A DNA stretch of 55,170 nt from an uncultured Eubacterium sp. (GCA_910584345.1 CAJTZX010000026.1:1-55170), one strand, 5' to 3'. Numbered from the stretch's first letter, positions 1-9,777 are shown. The notes: generated by a model not told the origin, from the sequence alone. Translations and numbers: made by a program.

Positions 1-18
1 CTTATTTTGGTACGTTAA

Positions 19-2078
19 GCATACAAAAACCGATATATTTTAAATACCAGATATGTGAATGGAAAAGGCAGCAGTATGCTGGCGTTGTCAACAGCGGCTT
101 CTATGCTGTTTAACTGGTATACGGGAGTTATTAACTGTCTTTTTACAGCAGTGTGGCTTTGCATAGAGGGCGGCATTGTTTTGTTTCTAAATAAGCCTCA
201 GATCGAAGCGGTTTCGGAAAGGCGCAGATATTTTGTAAGGATTCTTTTAAAATATTTTGCTGCAATGGCGGCGGGGATCCTGTTAAGCATGGTTCTTTTT
301 CTTCCAACACTGGCGGCGCTGCGGGGTGGCAAAGGTAAAATTGAGTGGGAAGCGTTTACATTGGGCATTACCGGGGAATTTCCTAGTATTGTGCAGGCAT
401 ATGTATTAGGCGGTACAAGCGCTTATGGACGGGCATCGCTGTTTTGCGGCAGCATCCCGGCAGTGGCATGTATTGGATGTTTTTTTACAGAGCGTATCTC
501 AAAAAAAGAAAAAAAGCTGTGGCATTGCTGCTTGCAGGTGTAATGCTGATGTTTTACTGGAAGCCGTGTTTTTTTGTTTTTTCTCTGTTTCGGCGTGCAG
601 AAAGCTATTACTATCGTTATTCTTATTTGGGGATTGCTGTATTATTGTTTCTTGCCGCGTTCTTTTTTTCAAAATGCCATGGGAAGGAGCGGGCAAGGGC
701 AGTACTACGGGCATCAGGGGTGTTCAGCCTGCTGCTGGTAATGCTGCATTATGTCCATCCTTTGCAGGATACAGGTCTTACATATGTGACTGCAGCCTTC
801 GCGCTTATCTTGGCATTATTGATAGCACTGCATTCGTGCCAGGGTAAAAAAACAAAAGTCATACCGTTGTTGCTTGCGGCAGCTGTGCTTACGGAATTAG
901 CGGGAAATACGGCATTATTGATGAAAGCTTATCATGCGGACAATGTTTCGGATTACCGTAATTATGTATCGAATGAACAGCGGCAGATCCATGAAATTTT
1001 GAGTATGGATCATGGGGCTTACCGGATTTCTCAGACGAAGACAAGAAGTGAACAAAGTGACCATCTGACCGCCAATTATAATGAAGCGCTGGCATACGGA
1101 TACCGGTCAATTTCTGGATATACGTCGGATCCGGATGACAAACAGATCGAATTTTTGGGCAGGATGGGTTATGCGGTGAATGCAAGCATGAATATCGTAA
1201 ATACATCTGTGCTGGCGGCAGACGCCTTGCTTGGGGTAAAATATGTGCTTTCGCCGTTTCCGGTAAATGGCATGGAGCCGGTCGGAGAGCTGCCAGAGAG
1301 GAATGGAAAGTATGTGTACCGCAATCCGTTTTGTCTGCCATTTGCATTCCGCTACAGGAAATCAGATATCGGGAGAGAGGGTGAAAAGAACCCGTTTGAG
1401 TATCAGAATGGCCTGTATCAACAGCTGACAGGAGAAGACATACCGCTTTACCGTCCGATTCCTTATCATGCGGAACCGGTATCGGAATTTGAAGTCTGCT
1501 ATCAATTGGATCTTCCAAAAGGCAATTACGCAGTATACGGCAACCTGCCATGGGAGCAGTATATGGATGCTGTGTTAAATGTGAATGGCGTTTATGAGAC
1601 AGGCTATGCGAAATGGCTTTCGCCATCCGTGTTTTACATTCCAGTATCCGGGGAGGATACTGCGGCACAGGTGCGGCTGACAGCGGCGCAGCCGTTAAGC
1701 GTGTCGGATGCGCAGTTTTATGCGCTTGATCTGGAACGGTTGGCTCAGGAAACACAAAAGATCCTAAAAACAGCGGCGGAGAAGATACAGGTGGAGGATG
1801 GATATGCAAAGTTTGAGGTTTCCCATGCAAAAGCTATGGAACATTTGTATATGTCCATCCCATATGATGACGGATGGAAAGTAACAGTGAATGGGAAGCC
1901 GGTACAGGCGGAGATGTTTGAAGGATGTATGATGTCGGTGCCGCTGCAGGACGGGAAAAATGTGGTGGAAATGAAATATCGTATTCCGTATCTTGGGGCG
2001 GGTATCTTGTTTTCGATCGTTGGAATTGCGTTGTTTGTATTGCTGCTGCGGTTAGAAAAATCAGATGATAGATGTTGA
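19..2078 (+). pseudogene. YfhO-family membrane glycosyltransferase, 5'-incomplete and frameshifted
   Basis: The product resembles YfhO-type GT-C membrane proteins, which are thought to move sugars from polyprenyl-phosphate carriers onto surface polymers. The visible part starts with hydrophobic segments (motif FNWYTG near residue 30 of the first frame), continues through several membrane helices, and ends in a long extracytoplasmic region with a final helix just before the stop. The first reading frame (from the in-frame TAA at 16-18 to 543) and the second (to 2078) are joined only if a -1 shift occurs near 510-516. About 685 codons are visible against roughly 850-900 in the family, so the N-terminal part lies before the window or is lost. 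No ribosome binding site supports the ATG at 55. A GtrB-like gene follows 84 bases downstream, fitting a shared glycosylation pathway. It is either a true pseudogene, a sequencing error in a homopolymer, or a programmed frameshift. Confidence 0.72.
510..516 (+). other. A AAA AAG slippery heptamer at the frame junction
   Basis: In the upstream reading frame the codons read AAA then AAG with a preceding A, the classic -1 slippery arrangement known from dnaX. Slipping back one base here joins the two YfhO frames exactly (next codon GCT at 516). The E in RISKKEKK, which fits the loop usually seen in this family, would be kept by a shift at this site. No upstream Shine-Dalgarno stimulator and no strong downstream hairpin is obvious, so a simple one-base loss in the A run is equally possible. 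Confidence 0.4.
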
Positions 2079-2162
2079 TGAATATGTGCGAATTGATACA
2101 CAAATATTTTTGATGCAGTAAGACGACAGTGCTGCGATCAGAGTTCTGAGGAGGAAAAGCTT

Positions 2163-3149
2163 ATGCTGCTGTCATTAATTGTTCCTTGCTATAATGAACA
2201 GGATGCAATACCGATTTTTTATAAAGAAGCCAGGAAGGTGCTGGAAGATATGCCGGTGGATTATGAATTGTTATTTATTAATGATGGTTCTAAAGATGAT
2301 ACTTTAAAAATCCTGCAGGAGCTTAGCCGGAAGGACAGCCATGTTTATTACCTGTCTTTTTCCAGAAATTTTGGGAAAGAAGCTGCGATGTATGCTGGGT
2401 TTTGTAATGTACAGGGAGATTATGCAGTGGTGATGGATGTCGATCTGCAGGATCCTCCGGCTATGCTTCCGCAGATGTTAGAGATTATCCAGACCGGAGA
2501 ATACGACAGTGTGGCTGCCCGCAGGACGACGCGTAATGGCGAGCCGATGATACGAAGCTGGTTTGCTAAGCGGTTTTACCGGATCATTAATCGGATTTCG
2601 GATGCGGATATTGTGGATGGGGCCAGAGATTTCAGGCTGATGAAGAGGGAGATGGTAGATACGATTGTTGGGATGGGAGAATACAACCGTTTTTCCAAAG
2701 GGATTTTTGGATGGATTGGCTTTCGCACTTATTGGCTTTCGTATGAAAATATTAGCCGCGTTGCGGGTGAAACGAAATGGAATTTCTGGAAACTGTTCCG
2801 GTATGCGGTGGATGGTGTGATCAATTTTTCACAGGTGCCGCTGAGTGTGGCGTCCTGGTTTGGGATATTGATGACGGTCATCTCTTTTGCTGTGGTGGCA
2901 GTGATTGCACTGCGCAGGATGATCTGGGGAGATCCGGTAGCCGGATGGGCATCGATTGTCTGTATTATGACGTTGGTCGGAGGAATTCAATTATTTTGTA
3001 TGGGTATTATGGGTCAGTATATTTCGAAAATATATATGGAAGTAAAAAAGAGGCCGCATTATATTATTGCAAAAAGTAATATAGGAGAGAAGAGGCAGCA
3101 TGGCGCTATGACAGAGAATAATGACAGTGATCGTCAGAAAGGCAGTTGA
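2163..3149 (+). CDS. GtrB/DPM1-like polyprenyl-phosphate glycosyltransferase (GT2)
   Basis: This 328-residue protein should load a sugar from a nucleotide donor onto a polyprenyl phosphate at the inner membrane face. The GT-A fold begins at residue 4 (LIVPCYNEQ), with FINDGSKDD near residue 38 and the metal-binding DVDLQDPP near residue 95. Two C-terminal membrane helices follow (about 230-255 and 265-290), as in GtrB/ArnC/Dpm1-type enzymes. The start has a strong GAGGAGG site eight bases upstream. It lies between two YfhO-type genes, which are the expected users of its lipid-linked product, so the three probably formed one glycosylation module. The exact sugar cannot be told from sequence. 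The short C-terminal tail is charged and not conserved in type. Confidence 0.9.
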   Translation: MLLSLIVPCYNEQDAIPIFYKEARKVLEDMPVDYELLFINDGSKDDTLKILQELSRKDSHVYYLSFSRNFGKEAAMYAGFCNVQGDYAVVMDVDLQDPPAMLPQMLEIIQTGEYDSVAARRTTRNGEPMIRSWFAKRFYRIINRISDADIVDGARDFRLMKREMVDTIVGMGEYNRFSKGIFGWIGFRTYWLSYENISRVAGETKWNFWKLFRYAVDGVINFSQVPLSVASWFGILMTVISFAVVAVIALRRMIWGDPVAGWASIVCIMTLVGGIQLFCMGIMGQYISKIYMEVKKRPHYIIAKSNIGEKRQHGAMTENNDSDRQKGS

Positions 3150-3155
3150 TGTAAT

Positions 3156-4508
3156 ATGCATATGGGAAGTATCAAAATAACATATGCTCCAATTGATACA
3201 AAGAAGGGGAAAAGGCAGTATTATTTAAGCTATTCGCTTGTGTTTGCGGTTGCGGCAATGATTGTGTACTGCTGGTATTTTGCTGCTGGACGGACATTTA
3301 TCTGGAATGGAGACGGCTGGGTGCAGCATTTTAAGGCGCTTGTTTATTACGCAAGGTATCTGCGTGCAATCATTCTGGAGCTGGTAAGCAGCCATAGGCT
3401 GGTCATACCGGAATGGGATTTTTGTATCGGGGAAGGGAGCGATATACTGCAGACGTTTCATTATTATGTGATTGGCGATCCGTTTGCATTTTTTTCGGTA
3501 CTGGTGCCGGTGCGTTTCATGCATTTGTATTATGACGGGATGATTCTGCTGCGCCTGTTTCTGGCCGGAGTGATGTTCTCTATCCTTTGCTTTGAAAGTG
3601 GCTGCAGGAGCAGGTATGGGGTTTTGGCCGGTTCTCTGTCTTATGTATTTTGTTTCTGGGCGGTGTTTAATACGGCGAGACATCCGTTTTTTCTGAATCC
3701 GATGGTTTATCTGCCGATGCTTTTGATTGGAGTTGAGAGGATTTTCAGGGGAAGGAGATTATATTTTATGATTGCAGCCGTATTTTTGTCTGCGGTCAGT
3801 AATTTATACTTTTTTTATATGCTCGTGATGGTTACGGTGATCTATACGGCGCTGCGTTTGGCTGTTTTTTACAGAAAAACGCCGGCATTAAGAAAAGAAG
3901 GGCTTCGTTTGTTTTTACGTATTGTTTTTGCGTCTGTAGTGGGGGTTGGGCTGGCAGCGGTTATATTGCTGCCTTCCTGTTATATGGTGCTGCATGATGC
4001 ACGTTTTTCCAGCAGTCCAGCAATGCATTTATTTTATCCGTTTTATTATTACTGCAGGCTTCCGTCAGCGCTCTTTTCGCAGGGCAATGAATACTGGACA
4101 TGTATGGGATATGCGGCTCCTGTATTCCCTGCGGTAGCGCTGCTGTTTTGCAGGAAAAGGTATGGATTTTTAAAGGCATTGTTTTTGAGCGGAATATTGA
4201 TGTTTCTGTTTCCGGTTTTTGGATGGGCCATGAATGGATTTTCGTATACGACAAACCGCTGGAGCTGGGCATTTGCACTGCTTTGTGCTTACATACTGGC
4301 GGTAGCGTGGCCTTTGCTGATGACAGCGGGAATCAAAGACAGCAGAGCTATGGCCGTATGTTTGATGGTATGTTTTGCAGTGTGTATCCTGTTAGAACCT
4401 TCACGTACGGTGATGAATTTTTCTGCGCTCTGTCTTATTTTGCTGGTGGTGGTATTGCTGCGGCTTTTCTGTGAGGCGCGTGCTTCGCACTGTTTGCGTA
4501 TCATATAG
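3156..4508 (+). pseudogene. YfhO-family membrane protein, C-terminal half lost
   Basis: The 450-residue product is the N-terminal, multi-helix half of a YfhO-type glycosyltransferase. Near residue 50 it carries the acidic loop WNGDGWVQHF typical of the first extracytoplasmic loop, and about twelve hydrophobic segments follow. The family is normally about twice as long and has a large C-terminal extracytoplasmic domain that is absent here. The last residues (after LLRLFCEARA) come from the antisense of a converging nuclease gene, which shows that a deletion fused the two genes tail to tail near 4470-4480. The start follows the GT2 stop by six bases, with only a weak AAAGG upstream, which suggests translational coupling. 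It is probably non-functional, although the hydrophobic part could still be made. Confidence 0.75.
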
Positions 4509-5194
4509 TCAGCATTTAATGTATAGAGGGTTTCAGAAGCTTCAGTCAGGTCAGTATTGTTTTTTGCAATCATTTTAATCTCCTCCCATGTTGTAGCTTT
4601 GAAAAGTCTTGCCCAGTCATCCAGATGACAGGCTTTGTCGTGTGGAGTGGCAAGATGGATACAAGTTAAGTCTAACATATGCAGACTGAATTTGTCACTA
4701 TATATGTGATGAGTTTTTTCATTAAGCAGCTTGTAGGAGGCATAGAATTCTGGAATATCAGGAAACGGGGTGAAATTTAAAATGCCGATATGGACTGTGG
4801 ACATGGCAGTATCATAGTCACTGCCTTTTAAGATCTGGTCGAAGGAACGGCAGAGGTAGCTTAGGGAACGGTCTTTCCAGTTGGAGAGGTTTTTGACCTG
4901 CATTTCCAGGCTGATGACTGTATTGTTATTAAGAAAAATGCTGATGTCCAGAATAAATGTTTTATCATCTATGGATTCGCCAAGAGTAATGGGATTTAGA
5001 ATTTGAATGGAGAGGATCGTTTTCGGATGCAGGTTTAAGAGGGAGCAGAGCAGACTTTTTAGAACTTTTTGGTTTTTTTGCAGGACAGCGTGGAACATGT
5101 AGTCGTTTGTCATTTGATAATCAATAGGGCCGGATGCGTTTTGAAATTCTTTGCCGGCAGTTGGGAAAACAGCAGATGTATGGTTGAATTGCAT
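4289..5194 (-). pseudogene. Rpn/PD-(D/E)XK-type recombination-promoting nuclease, 3'-truncated
   Basis: The first 240 or so residues match the Rpn family of putative transposase-like nucleases: IDYQMTNDYMFHAVL near the start, then ILDISIFL and VISLEMQV with the acidic and E-x-Q catalytic pattern, and WKDRSLSYLCRSFDQ. The usual C-terminal charged helix begins at CEAR and is then replaced by sequence antisense to the upstream YfhO gene, so the true homologous region ends near 4470. The ATG at 5194 has AAAGGAA nine bases upstream; a TTG at 5200 is less likely. These proteins usually occur in many copies per genome and are linked to rearrangement, which fits the deletion junction here. Confidence 0.78.
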
Positions 5195-5434
5195 AAGCAA
5201 AATTCCTTTCGTATGTAAGAGAGAATGGTCAGAGTATGGCAGACACAGATAAGATAGTTAAAATTGATATTACGAATGAAATGTAGGCTGCAAAAACAAA
5301 TATGGGCGAAATGCTAAAGCAAAAAATTGAAAACAGGATTGTTCTGTAAGTAAAAAGAGTATAACACAGCTGGTGGCAGATGTAAACTGGTTAAAAAGAT
5401 GAAATATGAATTGGAAAGGAACAGGAAGTACAAG

Positions 5435-6214
5435 ATGAAAGTAGTAATATTAGCCGGCGGCTATGGTACCCGCATTAGCGAGGAGAGCCATTTAAAACCA
5501 AAGCCTATGATCGAAATCGGCGGTCGGCCGATTTTGTGGCATATCATGAAGGAATATTCTTTTTATGGTTTTCACGAATTTATTATCTGTGCCGGATATA
5601 AGCAGCATTTGATTAAAGAATGGTTTGCGGATTATTATTTGTATAACAGTGACATTACGATTGATTTTGGCAGGGGTGGGGAAACAACGGTACATAATAA
5701 TGCTGCGGAGCCGTGGAAGGTGACAATCATTGATACCGGACTGGATACGATGACGGGCGGGAGGATCCGCAGGGTGCATGAGTATCTTGGAGACGAGACG
5801 TTTTTAATGACTTATGGTGACGGCGTCTGTGATGTGGATATTGCGCAGCTGGTAAAGTTCCATAAAGAGCATGGGAAGACGGCTACGCTGACAGCGGTCT
5901 ATCTGGAGCAGCGTTTTGGAGTGTTGGAAATTACACGAAAGGATCGGATAGTACGTGCGTTTCGGGAGAAGTCACATGTGGATGGGTCGCAGATCAATGC
6001 GGGGTATATGGTGTTAGAGCCAAAGATATTTGATTATCTTAAAGACGACCAGACGGTGTTTGAACGTGAGACGATCCAGCAGTTGGTGGCGGACGGGGAA
6101 CTGTGTGCGTATCAGCATGAAGGGTTCTGGCAGTGTATGGATACAAAACGGGAGAAGGAGAAGCTGGAGGAGATGATTGCACAGGGGAGGGCGCCATGGA
6201 TGGTATGGATTTAA
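5435..6214 (+). CDS. rfbF: Glucose-1-phosphate cytidylyltransferase
   Basis: This enzyme should make CDP-glucose from CTP and glucose 1-phosphate, the first step to CDP-linked 3,6-dideoxyhexoses. The 259-residue protein shows the nucleotidyltransferase signature GGYGTRISEE, then KPKPMIEIGG, the metal-site region MTYGDGVCDVDI near residue 130, and the typical ending EGFWQCMDTKRE. The ATG at 5435 has AGGA eight bases upstream and gives the usual family start; an in-frame ATG at 5399 would add 12 residues. The next gene overlaps its end by 19 bases. The expected partners CDP-glucose 4,6-dehydratase and the C-3 dehydrase are not in the window, though an SDR gene follows at 8851. Identification is firm; the pathway endpoint is unknown. 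Confidence 0.93.
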   Translation: MKVVILAGGYGTRISEESHLKPKPMIEIGGRPILWHIMKEYSFYGFHEFIICAGYKQHLIKEWFADYYLYNSDITIDFGRGGETTVHNNAAEPWKVTIIDTGLDTMTGGRIRRVHEYLGDETFLMTYGDGVCDVDIAQLVKFHKEHGKTATLTAVYLEQRFGVLEITRKDRIVRAFREKSHVDGSQINAGYMVLEPKIFDYLKDDQTVFERETIQQLVADGELCAYQHEGFWQCMDTKREKEKLEEMIAQGRAPWMVWI

Positions 6215-7905
6215 ACTATCTGCTGCTATTGCAAACAATAAGAGAAGCCTTTGGCGGGGTATTTGATTCTTATATGCTAAAGATTACATCGTTTGCGGAA
6301 ACGCTTCCGACATTTTTATTTTTAGCTGGCATTTATTGGTGTGTTGATAAGCGTATGGGTCAGTGTATGGGGTGGAATACGGCGTTGGCTTGTACATGGA
6401 GCCAGTTTTTGAAGGCGGTATGCAAAATAGACCGTCCGTGGGTACGGGATGGGCGGATCCATCCGGTGGAGGCGGCCGTTCCGGCGGCGTCGGGCTATTC
6501 GTTTCCGAGCGGGCATACAGCTCGAGCGGTAGCTTCCTGGGGTGTGGCCGGCAGTTGCGCATGGAGGAAAGGAAAGCAGGATCAGAAATATGCAGGTGCC
6601 CTCCTATGGATTTTGACAGCGCTGATTTTGTTCTCCAGAAATTATCTGGGGGTGCATACGCCGCAGGATGTGATTGCAGCATTGCTTTTGGGGCTGGCAT
6701 GGTTTTTTTGTATTGAGAAGCTGTTGGACTGGGTTACGATGTATCCGAATGCAGATGTCATAGCCTGTGGGGCAGGCTGCTTGTTGTGTTTTCTGCCGAT
6801 GCTGCGTGTTGGATGTATGCCGAATGCGGGAGCTGGGATGGGACTGCTGTTGGGATGGCTGATAGAACGGCGTCTGGTTCGGTTTGAGACAGATGGTTCT
6901 TTTGTGCGCAGGTGTGTGCGCTTCCTGGCAGGCAGCGGGTTAGCGTTGTTTTTATTGGAAGTGTCAAGATCGGTACTCGGACTTAAAATGGAAGGAAAAT
7001 ATGCGGGATTTTTTTCTATGTTTTTGTTTGCCTTTTTCGTGATGGCGGGTTATCCGTATTTGTTCAGCAGACTTGAGGCTGCGCACAATCCGGGAGGGCG
7101 ACAATATCAGAAGGTCGGGGCGGGGCTGCTGGGAATCTTTTTGTGCGTGTTGCTGGCGTTTTCAGCGGTAGGTATGCTGCAGGTGCAAAATAATGTAGAC
7201 GGAAGCAGCGAACAGACACAGATGATGCAGATTCAAAATGAACAGACGCAGATGATGCAGGTTGAAAATGAACAGATGCAAGAGATGAACGGTAAAACAG
7301 ACAGAAAAATTTTGCGGGTCGCTGCCCACAGGGGATATTCTTCCGTTTTTCCAGAGAATACGATGGCAGCTTTTGCAGGGGCGCTGGATCTTGGTGTGGA
7401 TTATATCGAGACAGATGTACAGATGACAAAAGACGGCAGGATTGTGATCTTTCATGATGATGAATTAAAGCGGGTGACGGGCTGTGAAGGGACGGTTGCG
7501 GATTATACCTATGAAGAATTGTCTGCGATGGATGTGGGGAAGTGGTTTTCGGATGATTTTGCAGGAGAGCGCATTCCAAAGTTGCAGCAGTTATTGGAAA
7601 TGGCGCGGGATTTTGATGTGAAGATTTATCTGGAGCTTAAGGATATTGGCGATGTGGATGGTTTTGTGGAGGCTGTGTACAGGGTGGCAAAGGAAGCGGG
7701 TATGACGGAAAGGTGTGTATTTGCTTCGTTTCGTTACGAATATTTGATGCAGTTGAAGGAGATGGATCCGGAGTGCTTCGTACTTTATAATGTCATTTCC
7801 GGGAAAGTCGGTCTGCCGCAGGAGTTTCCGGCTGATTTTTATGGACTGTCGGCAGAGACAGCAAATGCTCAGGTGATCGAGGCCATACATGCACAGGCTG
7901 GGTAG
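6196..7905 (+). CDS. PAP2 phosphatase - glycerophosphodiester phosphodiesterase fusion, ended by an in-frame TAG
   Basis: The N-terminal domain is a membrane PAP2 lipid phosphatase with all three motifs: KAVCKIDRP (K-x6-RP), PSGH, and SRNYLGVHTPQD (SR-x5-H-x3-D). Further membrane helices follow to about residue 330. A Q/M-rich linker made of 10-residue repeats leads to a GDPD domain with HRGYSSVFPENT, the acidic pair YIETDVQM and the HDDELKRVTG segment. The GDPD barrel is cut near its end by TAG at 7903, where relatives usually have a charged or polar residue in a G-x-VFVWTVD motif. The reading frame stays open beyond it. The start at 6196 has AGGGGAGG five bases upstream and overlaps rfbF. 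Likely role: hydrolysis of phospholipid or teichoic-acid-type glycerophosphodiesters outside the membrane. Confidence 0.85.
   Translation: MDGMDLNYLLLLQTIREAFGGVFDSYMLKITSFAETLPTFLFLAGIYWCVDKRMGQCMGWNTALACTWSQFLKAVCKIDRPWVRDGRIHPVEAAVPAASGYSFPSGHTARAVASWGVAGSCAWRKGKQDQKYAGALLWILTALILFSRNYLGVHTPQDVIAALLLGLAWFFCIEKLLDWVTMYPNADVIACGAGCLLCFLPMLRVGCMPNAGAGMGLLLGWLIERRLVRFETDGSFVRRCVRFLAGSGLALFLLEVSRSVLGLKMEGKYAGFFSMFLFAFFVMAGYPYLFSRLEAAHNPGGRQYQKVGAGLLGIFLCVLLAFSAVGMLQVQNNVDGSSEQTQMMQIQNEQTQMMQVENEQMQEMNGKTDRKILRVAAHRGYSSVFPENTMAAFAGALDLGVDYIETDVQMTKDGRIVIFHDDELKRVTGCEGTVADYTYEELSAMDVGKWFSDDFAGERIPKLQQLLEMARDFDVKIYLELKDIGDVDGFVEAVYRVAKEAGMTERCVFASFRYEYLMQLKEMDPECFVLYNVISGKVGLPQEFPADFYGLSAETANAQVIEAIHAQAG
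7210..7299 (+). repeat. Three 30-bp tandem repeats in the PAP2-GDPD linker
   Basis: Three 30-base units starting at 7210, 7240 and 7270 encode NEQTQMMQIQ, NEQTQMMQVE and a diverged NEQMQEMNGK. The first two differ at only a few bases. They form a flexible hydrophilic spacer between the last membrane helix and the phosphodiesterase domain. Unit number could vary by replication slippage. Confidence 0.85.
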
Positions 7906-8826
7906 GTATTTGTATGGACCGTTGATACCCCCTCGCAGATAAAGAATGTGCAGGCTATGGGGGCAGATGGGATTGTGACGAATGTACCGGGGCTTGCGAA
8001 GGTTTTAGTGCATCCAGAGTATACGTTTTTGGCTGACCGGTTTGAACGGTCTGTAACAATGCCAGGACTATATGGGCAGGGATTGGAAAAGTATGAGGAC
8101 ATGGTGGTGCAGGGATTCACCAAAACGGCGGACAGACTTGTGGTGTCAGCGTATAGTTTTTCTGGGACGGTTAACAGTATTTTGTGGATTATGGATTTGC
8201 ATGGAAACCTGCTCGATATCATTGATCTTGGGTTTTTGGCGCATACAGGCGGGATTGCGTATGATGAAGAGCATGATTTGCTTTGGGTGACGGGGCCGGA
8301 GGGAAAAGTGTTTGGCATTTCCTGGACGGAGATTTTAAATGGTACATATCAAGGCGGGATACAGGTGAGCTTTGATGCCGGACTGACGAATCACAATGGG
8401 GCAAAGGTAGCCTCGTTTCTGACTTTGTACCGCGGAGAGCTTTATGTAGGTTCTTATGTGGATGGAGCGGCCGGACAACTAAACCGGTATGGGCTGGAGG
8501 ATGTTGACAGCCCGGTTCTGCGTTCTACGGCAGAGATACCACAGCGGATTCAGGGTGTGACTTTTTGGGAGGATGTGGCAGCCGGACAGCGGTATATGTT
8601 GTTTAGCCAGGGCTATCAGATGGAAGATGCGTGTCTGATGCGCTTCGTGTATGAACAAGACACGGCGGCGTATTATGAGCCGTTGGAATCCTGGCTGCTG
8701 CCGGAAGGTGCGGAGCAGATTTTGATGACGCCGGAGGGACTGTATGTATTGTTTGAATCTTCGGCAGGTCCGTACCGGAATACGGCGCGGATTCGCAATG
8801 ACCAGATTTATGTCGTAAGGATGTGA
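7906..8826 (+). pseudogene. Remainder of the PAP2-GDPD fusion: GDPD end plus beta-propeller-like domain
   Basis: This stretch continues in the same frame as the gene ending at 7905. It begins with VFVWTVDTP and MGADGIVTN, the last strand and helix of a GDPD barrel, so the TAG at 7903-7905 interrupts one gene. The following 270 residues (from about LEKYEDMVVQG) contain repeated short beta segments such as LVVSAYSFSG, TGGIAYDEEHDLLWVTG and GELYVGSYVDG, which suggest a secreted beta-propeller-like domain. No ribosome binding site precedes the GTG at 7948 or the ATG at 7957, so independent translation is unlikely. The full protein would have about 876 residues. Readthrough by a suppressor tRNA cannot be excluded. 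Confidence 0.7.
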
Positions 8827-8850
8827 GACAGTAGGGAGGAAGCCAGACAA

Positions 8851-9777
8851 ATGAACAAAAGAGCTGCAATTACAGGGGTTACAGGTGCCGTAGGGATGGC
8901 TTTATTGGAAAAATGCATCCGGGAAGGCTATGAAGTACTGGCTATTTGCCGCAGGGGATCAACAAGAAACAGCCGGATTCCGTCTAGCCCTGGGATTACG
9001 GTTTTGGAAACAGACCTGAGTGAACTGGATCTGGTGATACTGCCGGATGATAAGCCCTGTGAGACGTTTTATCATCTGGCCTGGAGCGGAACCTTTGGAG
9101 AGGACAGGAACGATCTGCAGATGCAGGTGCATAATATCGAAGGAACATTGGGAGCGGTCAGGCTGGCAAAGCGTCTGGGATGCAGGACGTTTGTAGGAGC
9201 GGGTTCCCAGGCAGAGTACGGCCGGACAAAGGAGATCCTGCGTCCGGATACGCCTGTATTTCCTGAGAGTGGATATGGAATGGCCAAGCTGTGCGCCGGG
9301 CAAATGAGCCGAATCGCCTGTGAGCAGTTTGGAATGCATCATATCTGGGTACGTCTGTTCAGCATTTATGGCCCTTATGACCGGGAGCAGACGATGGTCT
9401 GCGCCAGTTTGCGAAAGATGCTGTGTCAGAAAGAGACTCGATATACGCCGGGAGAACAGTTGTGGGATTTTTTATACAGTGCGGATGCGGCTGATGCATT
9501 GTTTCGGATCGGACAGCATCCGGTGCATGGCCGGGTGTACTGTCTGGGCAGCGGCCAGGTGCGGCCGCTGCGGGAATATATTTTAATAATGAAAGAACTG
9601 ACAGGCTGCCAGGCTTTGGTAAAATTTGGGGAGATCCCTTACAGCGCTCATCAGGTGATGTATCTGTGTGCGGATATCCGCTCGCTGACAGAGGATACAG
9701 GATTTGTTCCGGCGGTGGATTTTGAGACGGGAATACGGGGAACGATCCGTTGGATGCAGGGAAAATGCCCGATTTAA
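8851..9777 (+). CDS. NAD(P)-dependent SDR epimerase/dehydratase of nucleotide sugars
   Basis: This extended short-chain dehydrogenase has 308 residues. It starts with the Rossmann motif GVTGAVG (G-x2-G-x2-G), has VGAGSQAEYG around residue 112 and the catalytic YGMAK pair near residue 142. The C-terminal half carries substrate-pocket segments such as RLFSIYGPYDREQ and LWDFLYSADAADAL, where the latter replaces the usual DFxYVxD. A GGAGG site lies about nine bases before the ATG. It follows rfbF and the PAP2 fusion in the same direction, so a role as ketoreductase or epimerase on a CDP- or other NDP-sugar is a reasonable inference. The substrate is not determinable from the sequence. Confidence 0.87.
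   Translation: MNKRAAITGVTGAVGMALLEKCIREGYEVLAICRRGSTRNSRIPSSPGITVLETDLSELDLVILPDDKPCETFYHLAWSGTFGEDRNDLQMQVHNIEGTLGAVRLAKRLGCRTFVGAGSQAEYGRTKEILRPDTPVFPESGYGMAKLCAGQMSRIACEQFGMHHIWVRLFSIYGPYDREQTMVCASLRKMLCQKETRYTPGEQLWDFLYSADAADALFRIGQHPVHGRVYCLGSGQVRPLREYILIMKELTGCQALVKFGEIPYSAHQVMYLCADIRSLTEDTGFVPAVDFETGIRGTIRWMQGKCPI

Noticed and set aside
889..1830. 313-codon open frame on the minus strand opposite the first YfhO gene
   Set aside because: Composition is proline-, histidine- and serine-rich and it is fully antisense to a recognisable protein; no ribosome binding site.
7064..7579. 171-codon minus-strand frame opposite the GDPD region
   Set aside because: Shadow of the tandem repeats and the phosphodiesterase domain, with no family features.
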